A stretch of 64,000 nucleotides of DNA from DASYLJ01 sp964432595 (lineage in GTDB: Bacteria > Desulfobacterota > Binatia > DP-6): positions 1 through 64,000 of the forward strand of contig CAYSOF010000004.1 of assembly GCA_964432595.1 (NCBI GenBank), in the 5' to 3' direction. This document shows, in pieces, positions 41,569-53,219 of the stretch (positions are counted from its first letter, which is position 1; each line of letters begins with the position of its first letter). Both the position numbers and the translations under genes were made by a program. Under the pieces are notes generated by a model, which ran no database searches, was not told the origin of the DNA, and was given only the letters and a program-made list of their open reading frames with translations.

Positions 41569-42414
41569 ATGGCGATCCACTACGCAAAAGACGGGCACAT
41601 CGTCACGATCACGATCGATCGGCCCGAGGCGCGCAACTCGCTCGACATCGAGCACTTCGGACAGCTCGCCGACAGCTGGCTCCGTTTCCGCGACGATGCC
41701 GATGCCTACGTCGCCATCCTGACGGGCGTCGGCGACGTCTACTGCGTCGGCGCGGACCTGAAGAGCTTCGTGCCGATCGTCACGGAGCGTGCCGACAAGC
41801 TCGCGGCGGGCGAGTCGACGCTCGCGGTCGGCGAGTCGAAGTACAGCATGGCGCACTCGCTGGTCGCCGTGTTGCGCGACGGGGCGATCCATCCGGACAC
41901 CGGCGAGGAGTTCACGCTCTACAAGCCGGTGATCGCGGCGATCAACGGCATCTGCGCCGCAGGCGGTCTCGAGATGATGTGGAACACCGACCTGCGCGTC
42001 TGCGCCGACACCGCCTGGTTCCAGCTCGCGGAGCCGCGGCGCGGTCTCTTCCCCGGCGGCGGCTCGACGGTGCACAGCGCGCGCCAGTTGTCGTGGTGCC
42101 ACGCGATGGAGGTCGTGCTCCTGGCCGATCGTATCGATCCGCAGCGCGCCTACGAGATGGGCCTGGTGAACCGGGTCGTCCCGAAGGACCAGGTGATGGT
42201 CGAGGCGCGGAAGCTCGCCGACACGATCTGCCTGAACGGTCCGCTCGCGATCCGCGCGTGCAAGGAGTCGGCGAAGCAGAGCACGTTCCTCCCGCTGCGC
42301 GAGGCGCTCGCGAACGAGATGAGCTTCTCGGCGAGCGTCTTCATGAGCGACGATGCGAAAGAGGGGATCAAGGCGTTCAAGGAGAAGCGGCCTCCGGTGT
42401 GGACGGGACGGTGA
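41569..42414 (+). CDS. Enoyl-CoA hydratase/isomerase family protein
   Basis: 281 aa. Crotonase fold: RPEARNSLD start, oxyanion hole VYCVGADLKSF and GICAAGGLEMMWNTDLRVCAD. The helix from PRRGLFPGGGSTVHSARQL carries the usual catalytic Glu region; the second Glu position is not certain here. An insertion is present after residue 75 (TERADKLAAGESTL...) longer than in EchA. It hydrates or isomerises acyl-CoA intermediates in beta-oxidation or aromatic degradation. The next genes downstream are acyl-CoA dehydrogenases, with a tRNA on the opposite strand between. Confidence 0.88.
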   Translation: MAIHYAKDGHIVTITIDRPEARNSLDIEHFGQLADSWLRFRDDADAYVAILTGVGDVYCVGADLKSFVPIVTERADKLAAGESTLAVGESKYSMAHSLVAVLRDGAIHPDTGEEFTLYKPVIAAINGICAAGGLEMMWNTDLRVCADTAWFQLAEPRRGLFPGGGSTVHSARQLSWCHAMEVVLLADRIDPQRAYEMGLVNRVVPKDQVMVEARKLADTICLNGPLAIRACKESAKQSTFLPLREALANEMSFSASVFMSDDAKEGIKAFKEKRPPVWTGR

Positions 42415-42487
42415 CGCCGTCAGGCCGACTTGAAGCCGCAGGTCACACGCCACCCCTTGCGGGTCGTGAAGCACGCGGCTCTGGAAA

Positions 42488-42562
42488 TGTCCCCGGCGGG
42501 ATTCGAACCCACGTTATCGGCGTGAAAGGCCGACGTCCTAGGCCAGACTAGACGACGGGGAC
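42488..42562 (-). tRNA. tRNA-Glu (TTC)
   Basis: Minus-strand cloverleaf: acceptor GTCCCCG with CGGGGAC, anticodon loop CTTTCAC (anticodon TTC), T arm GGGTTCGAATCCC, discriminator A. CCA is not encoded. It is the second tRNA-Glu in the window, the other having anticodon CTC. Confidence 0.94.
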
Positions 42563-42582
42563 CCAGAGCGGCGCAGCCGGGT

Positions 42583-42611
42583 CAGGTAGTACACGCGTCC
42601 GGCGCAGTCAA
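42583..42611 (-). promoter_or_regulatory. Candidate promoter of tRNA-Glu (TTC)
   Basis: TTGACT (42611 to 42606), 17-nt spacer, TACCTG (42588 to 42583); the tRNA 5' end lies 20 nt after the -10. The same form is used before the tRNA-Gln/tRNA-Glu pair. Confidence 0.5.
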
Positions 42612-42676
42612 ACCAGGCCGGCGTACGAACGCCGCAGCTTGCATGCGGGCGCCGCGCTGGTGTTCATTGCACCGCC

Positions 42677-43861
42677 GTGGAGATCCGGTTCACCGACGAG
42701 GAAGAAGCGTTCCGCAGCGAGGCGCGCGCGTGGCTCGAGAGGAACATCCCGCGCACGGCGCGTCCCGAGATCGCCGATCTGCCCGCGCGTCGCGCCTACG
42801 ACATGGCGTGGCAGCGGAAGATGTACGACGCCGGGTGGGCGGGCATCAATTGGCCGAAGGAGTACGGCGGCCGTGGTGCGACGCTCATGGAGCAGATCAT
42901 CTGGTACGAGGAGTACGCGCGCGTCGGCGCTCCCGACGTGACGACCGGCTTCGTCGGCCTGAAGCACGCCGGGCCCACGCTGATCGCCTGCGGTACGGAA
43001 GCGCAGAAGGCGTACCACCTGCCGCGCATCCTCCGCGGCGACATCGTCTGGTGCCAGGGCTTCTCCGAGCCGAACGCGGGCTCGGATCTCGCGAACCTCC
43101 AGTGCCGCGCCGTCATCGACGGCGACCACCTCGTCGTGACCGGTCAGAAGATCTGGACCAGCTTCGGCCACATCGCCGAGGTGCAGGAGCTGCTCGTCCG
43201 CACGGACCCCGACGCCCCGAAGCACAAGGGCATCACGTGGGTCATCTGTCCGATGGGCGTCCCCGGCATGGACATCCGTCCGATCAAGACGCTCGCGGGC
43301 AACAGCGACTTCTGCGAGGTCTTCTACGACAACGTTCGCATCCCGCTCGAGAACGTCGTCGGCAAGCTGAACGACGGCTGGCGCGTGGCGATGGCCACGC
43401 TGAGCTTCGAGCGCGGCACGGCCTTCATGTCCGAGCAGGTGCGCCTCGCCCGCCGCGTCGACGAGCTGATCGGCGTCGCGCGGCGCGTGCCCGGACCGAA
43501 CGGCAAGGCCCGCGCCATCGACGACGACGAGATCGCGCGCCGGCTCGCCATGGCGCGCGCCGAGGTCGAGGCGATGCGCTCGATGACGTACCGGATGCTC
43601 AGCGTCGCGTCGCGCACGGGCATGCCCGGGCCGGAAGGCTCGATGATCCGGCTCTTCTTCTCCGAGCTGATCCAGCGCATCGACGTCCTGGCGATGGAGA
43701 TCATCGGCGCCGACGGAGTCGGCAACTTCGCGGCCGACGGCTCGTCGCGCGGGGAGTGGGCCGAGCGTTACCTCACCGGCCTCTCGCAGACGATCGGCGG
43801 CGGGACGAAGGAGATCCAACGCAACATCATCGGCGAGCGCGTGCTCGGCCTGCCGCGGTGA
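42677..43861 (+). CDS. Acyl-CoA dehydrogenase, first of a pair
   Basis: 394 aa from a GTG at 42677. ACAD fold: QGFSEPNAGSDLANLQ (FAD and acyl contact), TGQKIWTSFGH, and a C-terminal TIGGGTKEIQRNIIGERVLGL, all conserved. The length and motifs fit the larger subunit of the FadE26/FadE29-type heteromeric enzymes of steroid or lipid side-chain oxidation. It introduces a 2,3-double bond in acyl-CoA. The second subunit gene follows after 13 nt. The GTG has no strong ribosome site and ends in no alternative ATG. Confidence 0.9.
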   Translation: MEIRFTDEEEAFRSEARAWLERNIPRTARPEIADLPARRAYDMAWQRKMYDAGWAGINWPKEYGGRGATLMEQIIWYEEYARVGAPDVTTGFVGLKHAGPTLIACGTEAQKAYHLPRILRGDIVWCQGFSEPNAGSDLANLQCRAVIDGDHLVVTGQKIWTSFGHIAEVQELLVRTDPDAPKHKGITWVICPMGVPGMDIRPIKTLAGNSDFCEVFYDNVRIPLENVVGKLNDGWRVAMATLSFERGTAFMSEQVRLARRVDELIGVARRVPGPNGKARAIDDDEIARRLAMARAEVEAMRSMTYRMLSVASRTGMPGPEGSMIRLFFSELIQRIDVLAMEIIGADGVGNFAADGSSRGEWAERYLTGLSQTIGGGTKEIQRNIIGERVLGLPR

Positions 43862-43874
43862 GAGGGACCGACAC

Positions 43875-44912
43875 GTGGACCTGACGCTCAGCGAAGAACA
43901 AGAAGCCGTCCGCGACGCCATCCGCGGCGTGCTGCGCGAACGGCAGCCCAGCGAGCGCGTGCGCGCCATCATGGCCGGCGACGCCGGCGTCGATCTCGAC
44001 CTGTGGCGCGCGGCGGGCGAGCTCGGCTGGTTCGGCCTGGCGCTCCCCGAGGCGGCCGGCGGCACCGGCTACGGCGTGCCCGAGGCGATGCTGCTCTTCA
44101 CGGAGCTCGGGCGCGCGCTCACGCCGGGCCCCTGGCTCGGCACGGTGCTCGCCGGTCTGGCGCTCGCGGACGCGCCGGCGCATCGGCCCACGCTCGATCG
44201 CCTGCTCGTCGGCGGCCATCGCGTCGCGGTCGTCGAGGACCCGTTCGATCGACTCGGACCCGGCCCGCGTCTCGACGGGAGCGTGGAGCTCGTCCTCGAC
44301 GCGGCTACCGCCGATCTTCTGGTCGTCCTCGGTAGCTCGGCGGTGCGGCTCGTGGCGACGTCGGCGGTCGGCGTCCGGGTCGAGGCATCGCACGGCATCG
44401 ATCCGACCCGGCGTCCCGCGACCGTGGCGTTCGCGGGCGCCACGGCCGACGTCGTGTCGGACGGCGCGGGCGCGCTGCGCCTCGTGGCGACGGTGCTCGT
44501 CGCGGCGGAGGCGGCCGGCGTCGCCGAGCGTGGGGTCGAGATGTCGGTCGAGTACGGCAAGGTGCGGGAACAGTTCGGCAAGCCCATCGGCTCCTTCCAG
44601 GCCATCAAGCACCGGTGCGCCGACATGGCGGTGCGTGCCGAGGTGGCGCGCTCCTCCGTCACCTACGCGGCGGTGGCGCTGCAGGACGGGGAGGCCGACG
44701 CGCCGTTTCACGTGCACGTCGCCAAGACGTTGGCGGCGAACGCCGCGCTGCAGAACACCACCGACAACATCCAGAACCACGGCGGCATGGGCTACACGTG
44801 GGAGTCCGACGCGCACCTGTACCTGAAGCGCGCGCGGGCGCTCGAACACTGCTTCGGCACGCGGACCGCGCACCTCGACGCGCTGGCCGCGCCCTGGCGC
44901 ACGGCGTCCTGA
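43875..44912 (+). CDS. Acyl-CoA dehydrogenase, second of a pair
   Basis: 345 aa from a GTG at 43875. The N-terminal helical domain is recognisable (MDLTLSEEQEAVRDAIRG) and the C-terminal helical domain contains NIQNHGGMGYTWESD, the catalytic Glu region of FadE28-type subunits. The middle beta domain (about 125-200) is shortened and lacks the usual FAD-binding SE-P-AGSD segment, as in alpha2-beta2 ACAD pairs where flavin sits between two unlike subunits. Genes are 13 nt apart. Its stop overlaps the MFS gene. Substrate probably bulky or branched acyl-CoA, inferred from family. Confidence 0.87.
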   Translation: MDLTLSEEQEAVRDAIRGVLRERQPSERVRAIMAGDAGVDLDLWRAAGELGWFGLALPEAAGGTGYGVPEAMLLFTELGRALTPGPWLGTVLAGLALADAPAHRPTLDRLLVGGHRVAVVEDPFDRLGPGPRLDGSVELVLDAATADLLVVLGSSAVRLVATSAVGVRVEASHGIDPTRRPATVAFAGATADVVSDGAGALRLVATVLVAAEAAGVAERGVEMSVEYGKVREQFGKPIGSFQAIKHRCADMAVRAEVARSSVTYAAVALQDGEADAPFHVHVAKTLAANAALQNTTDNIQNHGGMGYTWESDAHLYLKRARALEHCFGTRTAHLDALAAPWRTAS

Positions 44913-46153
44913 CGACGGCCGCCGGCGCGTCCACGGGCGGGTTTCCCGCCCTCCGTCATCGCGACTTCCGTCGCTACGTCCTCGGCCAGGGCGTCTCGCT
45001 CGTCGGCTTCTGGATGCAGAGCGTGGCGCAGGGATGGCTGGTCTACCGGCTCTCGGGCTCCGAGCTGGTGCTGGGCGCCGTCGCGTTCGTCGCCTACCTG
45101 CCGATCCTCTGCTTCGCGCCGCTGGCGGGCGTCGTCGCCGACCGGCTGCCGAAGCGGCAGCTGATCCTCGTGACGCAGACGCTGGCGATGCTGCTCGCGT
45201 TCACGCTGGGCACGCTCTCGGCGCTCGACATGGTGACGGTGCCGATCGTCGCGGTGATCGCCTGCCTCCTCGGCACCGTCGGCGCGTTCGACCTGCCGAT
45301 CCGCCAGTCGTTCCTCGTCGAGATGGTGGGGCCCGACGATCTGCCGAGCGCGATCGCGCTGAACGCGTCGATCTTCAACACGGCGCGCGTCGTCGGGCCG
45401 GCGCTCGCGGGAACGCTCGCCGGAACGATCGGGGAGGCGCCGTGCTTCCTGCTGAACGGGCTCAGCTACCTGGGCGTCATCTGGGCGCTGCTGCACATCC
45501 ATCCGCATCGGGCCCCCGTCGCGGCGCGCAGCGAGCGCGATCTGCGCGCCGGGCTGCGCTACGTCCGTGGCCAGCCCGTGCAGGCGGCGCTGCTGGTCGC
45601 GCTCGGGCTGGTCTCCGGCCTGTCCCTGCAGGCGAACGTGCTGATGCCGTCGCTGGCGGAGCGGACGTTCGCGATGGGCGCGACGGGCTACGGGCTGCTG
45701 CTCACGTTCTACGGCATCGGCGCCGTGCTGTCGGCGCTGCGCCTGGCGTCGCGTCGCTGGTCGCCGCGCCAGCACCGGCGGAACCTCCTCGGCGGGCTCG
45801 CCGTGTTCGGCGCCGGCTTGCTCGGCGTGGCGGCGAGTCCGACCTTCGAGACGGCGCTCGCGTGCCAGGTCGTGGCCGGGCTCGGCATGATCCGGTTCAC
45901 CGCGACGACGAACACGCTCATCCAGCTGTTGGTCGACGACCGCTACCGGGGGCGGGTGATGGGGCTGCATACGGTGATGTTCATGGGGACGGCGCCGCTC
46001 GGCAGTCTCGTCCTCGGCAGCATCGCGCAACCGCTGGGCGCGCGGGCCGCCCTGATCCTCTCGGGCGGGGTGCCGCTCGCGGTCGCCGCGGTGCTCGGGT
46101 GGCGGTTGCGGCGTGCGAGCCTCTTTTCTCCGTCCGGGGAGTCTGTTAGCTGA
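44909..46153 (+). CDS. MFS transporter (EntS/MFS_3-like), apparent CTG start
   Basis: 414 aa, about 12 membrane segments. It starts at RHRDFRRYVLGQGVSLVGFWMQ, typical of the MFS_3 enterobactin-exporter-like family. Motif A-like loop is ADRLPKRQLILV. No ATG, GTG or TTG lies between the preceding gene's stop region and the first membrane helix. A CTG overlaps the TGA of the acyl-CoA dehydrogenase as CTGA, resembling the ATGA coupling used elsewhere. Alternatively the reading starts at another rare codon nearby. Function: export of a hydrophobic compound or siderophore-like product, by family. It is followed by TetR operators. Confidence 0.82.
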   Translation: MTTAAGASTGGFPALRHRDFRRYVLGQGVSLVGFWMQSVAQGWLVYRLSGSELVLGAVAFVAYLPILCFAPLAGVVADRLPKRQLILVTQTLAMLLAFTLGTLSALDMVTVPIVAVIACLLGTVGAFDLPIRQSFLVEMVGPDDLPSAIALNASIFNTARVVGPALAGTLAGTIGEAPCFLLNGLSYLGVIWALLHIHPHRAPVAARSERDLRAGLRYVRGQPVQAALLVALGLVSGLSLQANVLMPSLAERTFAMGATGYGLLLTFYGIGAVLSALRLASRRWSPRQHRRNLLGGLAVFGAGLLGVAASPTFETALACQVVAGLGMIRFTATTNTLIQLLVDDRYRGRVMGLHTVMFMGTAPLGSLVLGSIAQPLGARAALILSGGVPLAVAAVLGWRLRRASLFSPSGESVS

Positions 46154-46154
46154 A

Positions 46155-46192
46155 AACTGACCGGTCAGTTCTGAGAACTGACTGGCCAGTCA
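46155..46192. promoter_or_regulatory. Tandem palindromic operators before the TetR-RND operon
   Basis: Two dyads in 38 nt: AACTGACCGGTCAGTT (46155-46170, perfect 16-mer) and TGACTGGCCAGTCA (46179-46192, perfect 14-mer), centre to centre 23 nt. They share TGAC/GTCA half-sites. They lie between the MFS stop (46153) and the TetR start (46194), so bound TetR would block the start region. Two dyads on roughly the same face of the helix suit cooperative binding of two TetR dimers. Confidence 0.8.
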
Positions 46193-46193
46193 T

Positions 46194-46763
46194 ATGTCGG
46201 ACGACAAGCGCTCCCGCATCCTCGCCGCCGCCACCGCCGTGTTCGCCGAGCGCGACTTCCATCGCGTGCAGATGAGCGAAGTCGCGACGCGTGCCGGCGT
46301 CGGCAAGGGCACCGTGTACCTCTACTTCCCGACGAAAGATGCCCTGCACGAGGTTGCGCTGCAGGCGAGCCTCGAACGGCTGGCCGACGAGGTCGACGCC
46401 GCCGCCGTCGCCGACGTGCCGGTCGAGGTGACGTTACGCGAGATCGTCCTGTCGATCCTGCGATTCTTCTGGCGGCGGCCGCAGCTGCTGGCCGTCGTCC
46501 AGCGCTACGAGCAGCAGGCGCGACGGCGCCGTGGGCACCGGGCGCTGAAGGCCGTTGCCCAGGTGCTCGCGCGCCACCGGCTGGGCGGGACGGCCTCCGA
46601 GCGGCACCTGTCGGCGGCGTTCCTCCTCGGGCTTGCGCGCGCCGGCATCGTCGAGCACGCGCCGACCGACCGGCCCGAGACGGTGGCCACGCGCATCGTC
46701 GACTGCTTCCTGCACGGGGTGGCCGGGGCGCGCGTCCGCAAGACGAAGGGAGCCGCGGCGTGA
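46194..46763 (+). CDS. TetR-family repressor of the efflux operon
   Basis: 189 aa. N-terminal HTH: ILAAATAVFAERDFHRVQM then VGKGTVYLYFPTKDALHEV (about 9-55), the DNA-recognition helix in the usual place. The remaining C-terminal ligand domain is helical and lacks family detail. The ATG is 2 nt after the second operator, leaving no room for a Shine-Dalgarno, so transcription must start within the palindromes or earlier. Its stop overlaps the RND adaptor start (GTGA). It is therefore likely autoregulatory and a repressor of the pump. Confidence 0.9.
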   Translation: MSDDKRSRILAAATAVFAERDFHRVQMSEVATRAGVGKGTVYLYFPTKDALHEVALQASLERLADEVDAAAVADVPVEVTLREIVLSILRFFWRRPQLLAVVQRYEQQARRRRGHRALKAVAQVLARHRLGGTASERHLSAAFLLGLARAGIVEHAPTDRPETVATRIVDCFLHGVAGARVRKTKGAAA

Positions 46764-47806
46764 GGCGCCTCGCGGTGCTGCTCCTCGCGGCCGCCGTGGC
46801 CTGCGGCAGCAAGTCCGACGCGGAGAGCCCCGACGCGGGGGCGCCGAGCGCGATCAGCGTGACCACCGCCCCGGCCGCGCTGCGCGAGGTGGAGCGGACG
46901 GTCTCGGTCGTCGGCACGCTGGCGGCGAACGAGCAGACGGAGCTGGCCAGCGAGAGCGAGGGCCAGCTCATCTCGGTGGCGGCCGACCTCGGTGACCGTG
47001 TGCGCAAGGGGCAGGTGCTCGCGGCCGTCCGCAGCGACGTCCTGGAGGCGCAGCTCCGCGAGGCCGAGGCGAGCCTCGCGAAGGCGGCGGCGGACGAGCA
47101 TCGCGCACAGCCGCTCCGCAACCAGGGCATCATCTCGCCGCAGGAGTTCGAGAAAGTCCGCACCGAGGCTGTGGTGGAGCGGGCGCGCTGCGACCGCCTG
47201 CGCATCCAGCTCGAGCGCGCCTCCATCCGCGCGCCGTTCGACGGCTCGATCTCGGCGCGGCTCGTGAACCTCGGCGACTACGTTCGCGCCGGCACGGTGA
47301 CGTTCCGGCTCGTCCAGGACGACCCGCTGAAATTTCGCGGCGAGGTGCCCGAGCGCGACGTCCCGTCGATCGCGCCGGGCCAGGAGGTGCGGATCAGCGT
47401 CGACCCGTACCCCGGCGAGACCTTCCTCGGCCATGTGAGCCGCGTCGGCTCCGCGTCCGATCCGACGGCGCGCGCGCTGGCGTTCGAGGTGTTGGTCCCG
47501 AACGCCGACCATCGCATCCGTCCGGGCTTCTTCGGGCACGGCGACGTGGTCGTGCGCCACGACGAGCGGGCGGTGGCCGTCCCGCGGAGCGCCATCACGA
47601 CGTTCGCCGGCGTGACCAAGGTGTTCGTCGTGGAGGACGGCATCGCGCACGAGCGGCCCGTCACGATCGGGGTCGACCTGGGCGACGGGTGGGTGGAGGT
47701 GCTCCAGGGCGTGACGCGCGGGCAGCTGGTCGTCACGAGCGGGCTGTCGCGCCTCACCGACGGCGCGGTGGTCCGCGTGCGCGAGTCGACGACGCCGGGG
47801 GCATAG
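46760..47806 (+). CDS. RND efflux periplasmic adaptor (membrane fusion protein), lipoprotein
   Basis: 348 aa from a GTG at 46760 that overlaps the TetR stop by 4 nt. Signal and lipobox: MRRLAVLLLAAAVACGSKS, with the lipidation Cys at about residue 15. The barrel-sandwich segment (VGTLAANEQTELASESEGQLISV...) and the hairpin (EAQLREAEASLAKAAADEHRAQPL) are seen, along with the alpha-beta barrel (ERASIRAPFDGSISARL). It links the inner-membrane pump with an outer-membrane channel. No TolC-type gene is present, so the channel is encoded elsewhere. The RND permease follows 13 nt later. Confidence 0.92.
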   Translation: MRRLAVLLLAAAVACGSKSDAESPDAGAPSAISVTTAPAALREVERTVSVVGTLAANEQTELASESEGQLISVAADLGDRVRKGQVLAAVRSDVLEAQLREAEASLAKAAADEHRAQPLRNQGIISPQEFEKVRTEAVVERARCDRLRIQLERASIRAPFDGSISARLVNLGDYVRAGTVTFRLVQDDPLKFRGEVPERDVPSIAPGQEVRISVDPYPGETFLGHVSRVGSASDPTARALAFEVLVPNADHRIRPGFFGHGDVVVRHDERAVAVPRSAITTFAGVTKVFVVEDGIAHERPVTIGVDLGDGWVEVLQGVTRGQLVVTSGLSRLTDGAVVRVRESTTPGA

Positions 47807-47819
47807 GAGCCGGGACCTG

Positions 47820-50945
<3,126 letters not shown>

Positions 50946-51512
50946 CTACTGGATGCCCGGGGCGGGCGCCAGCGCCATCGGCTCGATGCCGAGGCCGCGG
51001 ATGGCGCTCTCCCACATCTCGTCCGGCGGCGTCGCGAAGACGATGTCGGGGTCGGGCGGGGCCGTGATCCACGCCGACGCCGCCAGCTCGGCGTCGAGCT
51101 GCCCGGGCCCCCAGCCGGCGTAGCCCAGCAGGAGGCGGCAGCGCTGGGGACCGGTCTCGGTGGGATTGGCCTCGAGCAGCGAGCGCAGCATGTCGGCGGA
51201 CGTCGTCAGGTGGAATCCCTCGCCGACGCGCTCGCACGCGTCGATGCCGGGATCGGCGCCGAGCAGCAGGAACCCGCGATGCGTCTCGACGGGACCGCCC
51301 GTCCACAGTCGGAGCCCGCTGTCGCCGCGCACGGGCGGATCGAGCGTGACGGCGTTGGCGGCGCGGACGTCGGTGGGACGGTTGACGACGAACCCCATCG
51401 CGCCGGTCGGCCCGTGCTCGCACAGCAGCACGACCGAGCGCGCGAAGTTCGGATCCCGCAGCTGCGGCATCGCGAGCAACAGCGTCGGCGCGAGCGTTCC
51501 GTCCTCCGGCAT
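50946..51512 (-). CDS. AlgH/YqgE family protein (UPF0301)
   Basis: 188 aa from the ATG at 51512. Typical family start LAPTLLLAMPQLRDPNFARSVVLLCEHG, then GFVVNRP, and GYAGWGPGQLDAELAASAW near the end. The structure is known to be a small alpha/beta fold, with unclear function; it was linked to alginate regulation in Pseudomonas. An in-frame GTG 39 nt upstream gives an extension with no homology and is rejected. It follows the alpha/beta hydrolase gene by 31 nt and its stop abuts the RND gene stop. Confidence 0.9.
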   Translation of the reverse strand: MPEDGTLAPTLLLAMPQLRDPNFARSVVLLCEHGPTGAMGFVVNRPTDVRAANAVTLDPPVRGDSGLRLWTGGPVETHRGFLLLGADPGIDACERVGEGFHLTTSADMLRSLLEANPTETGPQRCRLLLGYAGWGPGQLDAELAASAWITAPPDPDIVFATPPDEMWESAIRGLGIEPMALAPAPGIQ

Positions 51513-51543
51513 GCGGGGATGGTCGTCGCGACCACCGCGTTTG

Positions 51544-52347
51544 TCAACCACGCGGCGCGAGGAAATCGCCGACGTGGTCGGCGAGCGCCGCGGGGACCTC
51601 CCACGACATCATGTGCCCGCACCCGGAGATCTCGACGTGGCGCGCGCCGGGGATGCCGCGCGCGAGCGCGGCGCCGTTCGCCGCGGGCACGAGCGGATCC
51701 TCGCTGCCGTGGACGACGAGCGTGGGTGCGCGGATCGCGCCGAGCTGACCCGAACGATCGCTCGTCATGATCGCCTGGAATTGGCGCATGAAGGTCGCGG
51801 GCGGCGTGGGCTGCGCGACCGCGATGGCGACCAGGCCCTCGATGGCCTCGGGATGGCGCTCGGCGAACCCCGGCGCCGTGATCGCGGTCATCGACTGCCG
51901 CACGAGCACGTCCGTCGGCAGCGAGCGGTCGGCGCTGAAGAGCGACATTGCCGCCGCCGTCGGCGGCATGACGCCGGGGCCGCCCATGTGCGTGCAGAGC
52001 AGCACGAGATGGTCGACGACCTCCGGATGCCGCAGCGCCACGAGCTGCGCGATCATGCCGCCCATCGACGTCCCCATGACGTGGGCGCGGGTCTCGCCCG
52101 CCGCGCGGAGCACGCCGACGGCCTCGTCGGCCATCTGCTCCAGCGTGTACGGCTCCTCGGGACGGTCTGAGCGGCCGGTGCCGCGGTTGTCGAACGTGAT
52201 CAGGCGGTGGCGCGGGGCGAGCGCGGACATGAACTGCTCGTTCCAGTCGGTGGCGCGGCCGCCGAGGCCCATTATGCACAGGACGGGCGTGCCGCTCCCG
52301 CGTTCGTACCAGGCGAGGTTGACGTTGCCGATGCGCGCCGTCTGCAT
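51544..52347 (-). CDS. Alpha/beta hydrolase
   Basis: 267 aa starting MQTARIGNVNLAWYERG. Motifs: CIMGLGGRATDWNEQF (oxyanion region), GTSMGGMIAQLVALRHPE (nucleophile Ser), VVHGSEDPLVPAANG (acid) and GCGHMMSWEVP (catalytic His). No signal peptide. The ester or C-C bond substrate cannot be inferred. The frame extends further upstream but that part is antisense-like to thiD and lacks the family start. It lies 41 nt after the thiD gene and 31 nt before algH on the same strand. Confidence 0.88.
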   Translation of the reverse strand: MQTARIGNVNLAWYERGSGTPVLCIMGLGGRATDWNEQFMSALAPRHRLITFDNRGTGRSDRPEEPYTLEQMADEAVGVLRAAGETRAHVMGTSMGGMIAQLVALRHPEVVDHLVLLCTHMGGPGVMPPTAAAMSLFSADRSLPTDVLVRQSMTAITAPGFAERHPEAIEGLVAIAVAQPTPPATFMRQFQAIMTSDRSGQLGAIRAPTLVVHGSEDPLVPAANGAALARGIPGARHVEISGCGHMMSWEVPAALADHVGDFLAPRG

Positions 52348-52388
52348 GCGCGGCGGGCTATCAGGCGCGCGTCGGGGACCGCAAGCGT

Positions 52389-53219
52389 TCACGCATCGTC
52401 GGGCGCGACGCGATGGTCGAGCGGTCGGCTGCCGTGCCCGAGCGGCGCCGCCGCGGCCAGCGCGCGCTCGACGTACCGCTTCGCCCGCCGCACCGCCGAC
52501 GGCAGGTCGTCGCCGCGAGCGAGGCCGGCGGTGATCGCCGCCGACAGCGTGCAGCCGGTCCCGTGCGTGGACGCCACGCCGACCCGCGTCCCCTCGAGCT
52601 CGTGCAGCACGCCCGCGCACAGGAGGACGTCGCGCGGCGCGGCGGCGAGATGACCGCCCTTCACCAGCACGGCGCCGACGCCGTCATCGGCGAGTGCGCG
52701 TGCGGCGTCGCGCATGCCCGCGACGTCGTCGACGCGGCGGCCGGTCAGCGCCGCCGCTTCGGCCAGATTCGGTGTCACCAGCGTCGCGAGCGGCAGCAGG
52801 CGCGTGCGCAGCGCGGCCACGGTGTCGCCGGCCGTCAGCGCGTCGCCGCTCGTCGCGACCAGCACCGGGTCGACGACGAGCCGGGGCAGGGGGTGCGCGC
52901 GCAGGTGGTCGGCGAGTGCGTCGACGAGGGCGCGCGTGCCGAGCAGGCCGGTCTTCGCGGCGGCGACGGGCAGATCGCGCTGCACGACGTCGAGCTGTGC
53001 GAGCACCAGCGCCTCGGGCGCGTCGGCGCGGTCGTGGACCGCGACCGTGTCTTGCACCGTCAGGCTGGTGATCACCGCCGCGCCGTAGACGCGGAACGCG
53101 AGGAACGTCTTCAGGTCCGCCTGGATGCCGGCGCCGCCGCTCGGGTCGGAGCCGGCGATCGTCAGCGCGACCGGCGGCGTTGGCCCCGGTGTCGTCGATC
53201 CGCTATGCAGCGCGCCCAT
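52389..53219 (-). CDS. thiD: Hydroxymethylpyrimidine/phosphomethylpyrimidine kinase ThiD
   Basis: 276 aa. Ribokinase-like fold with VALTIAGSDPSGGAGIQADLKT, the pocket AAKTGLL, VVDPVLVATSGDALT and the anion-hole/nucleotide loop STHGTGCTLSAAITAGLA. It phosphorylates HMP to HMP-PP in thiamine synthesis. Its ATG shares two bases with the divergent 6-phosphogluconolactonase-like start (CATG at 53217-53220). ThiE is encoded about 38 kb away. The N-terminal 13 residues are extra. Confidence 0.92.
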   Translation of the reverse strand: MGALHSGSTTPGPTPPVALTIAGSDPSGGAGIQADLKTFLAFRVYGAAVITSLTVQDTVAVHDRADAPEALVLAQLDVVQRDLPVAAAKTGLLGTRALVDALADHLRAHPLPRLVVDPVLVATSGDALTAGDTVAALRTRLLPLATLVTPNLAEAAALTGRRVDDVAGMRDAARALADDGVGAVLVKGGHLAAAPRDVLLCAGVLHELEGTRVGVASTHGTGCTLSAAITAGLARGDDLPSAVRRAKRYVERALAAAAPLGHGSRPLDHRVAPDDA

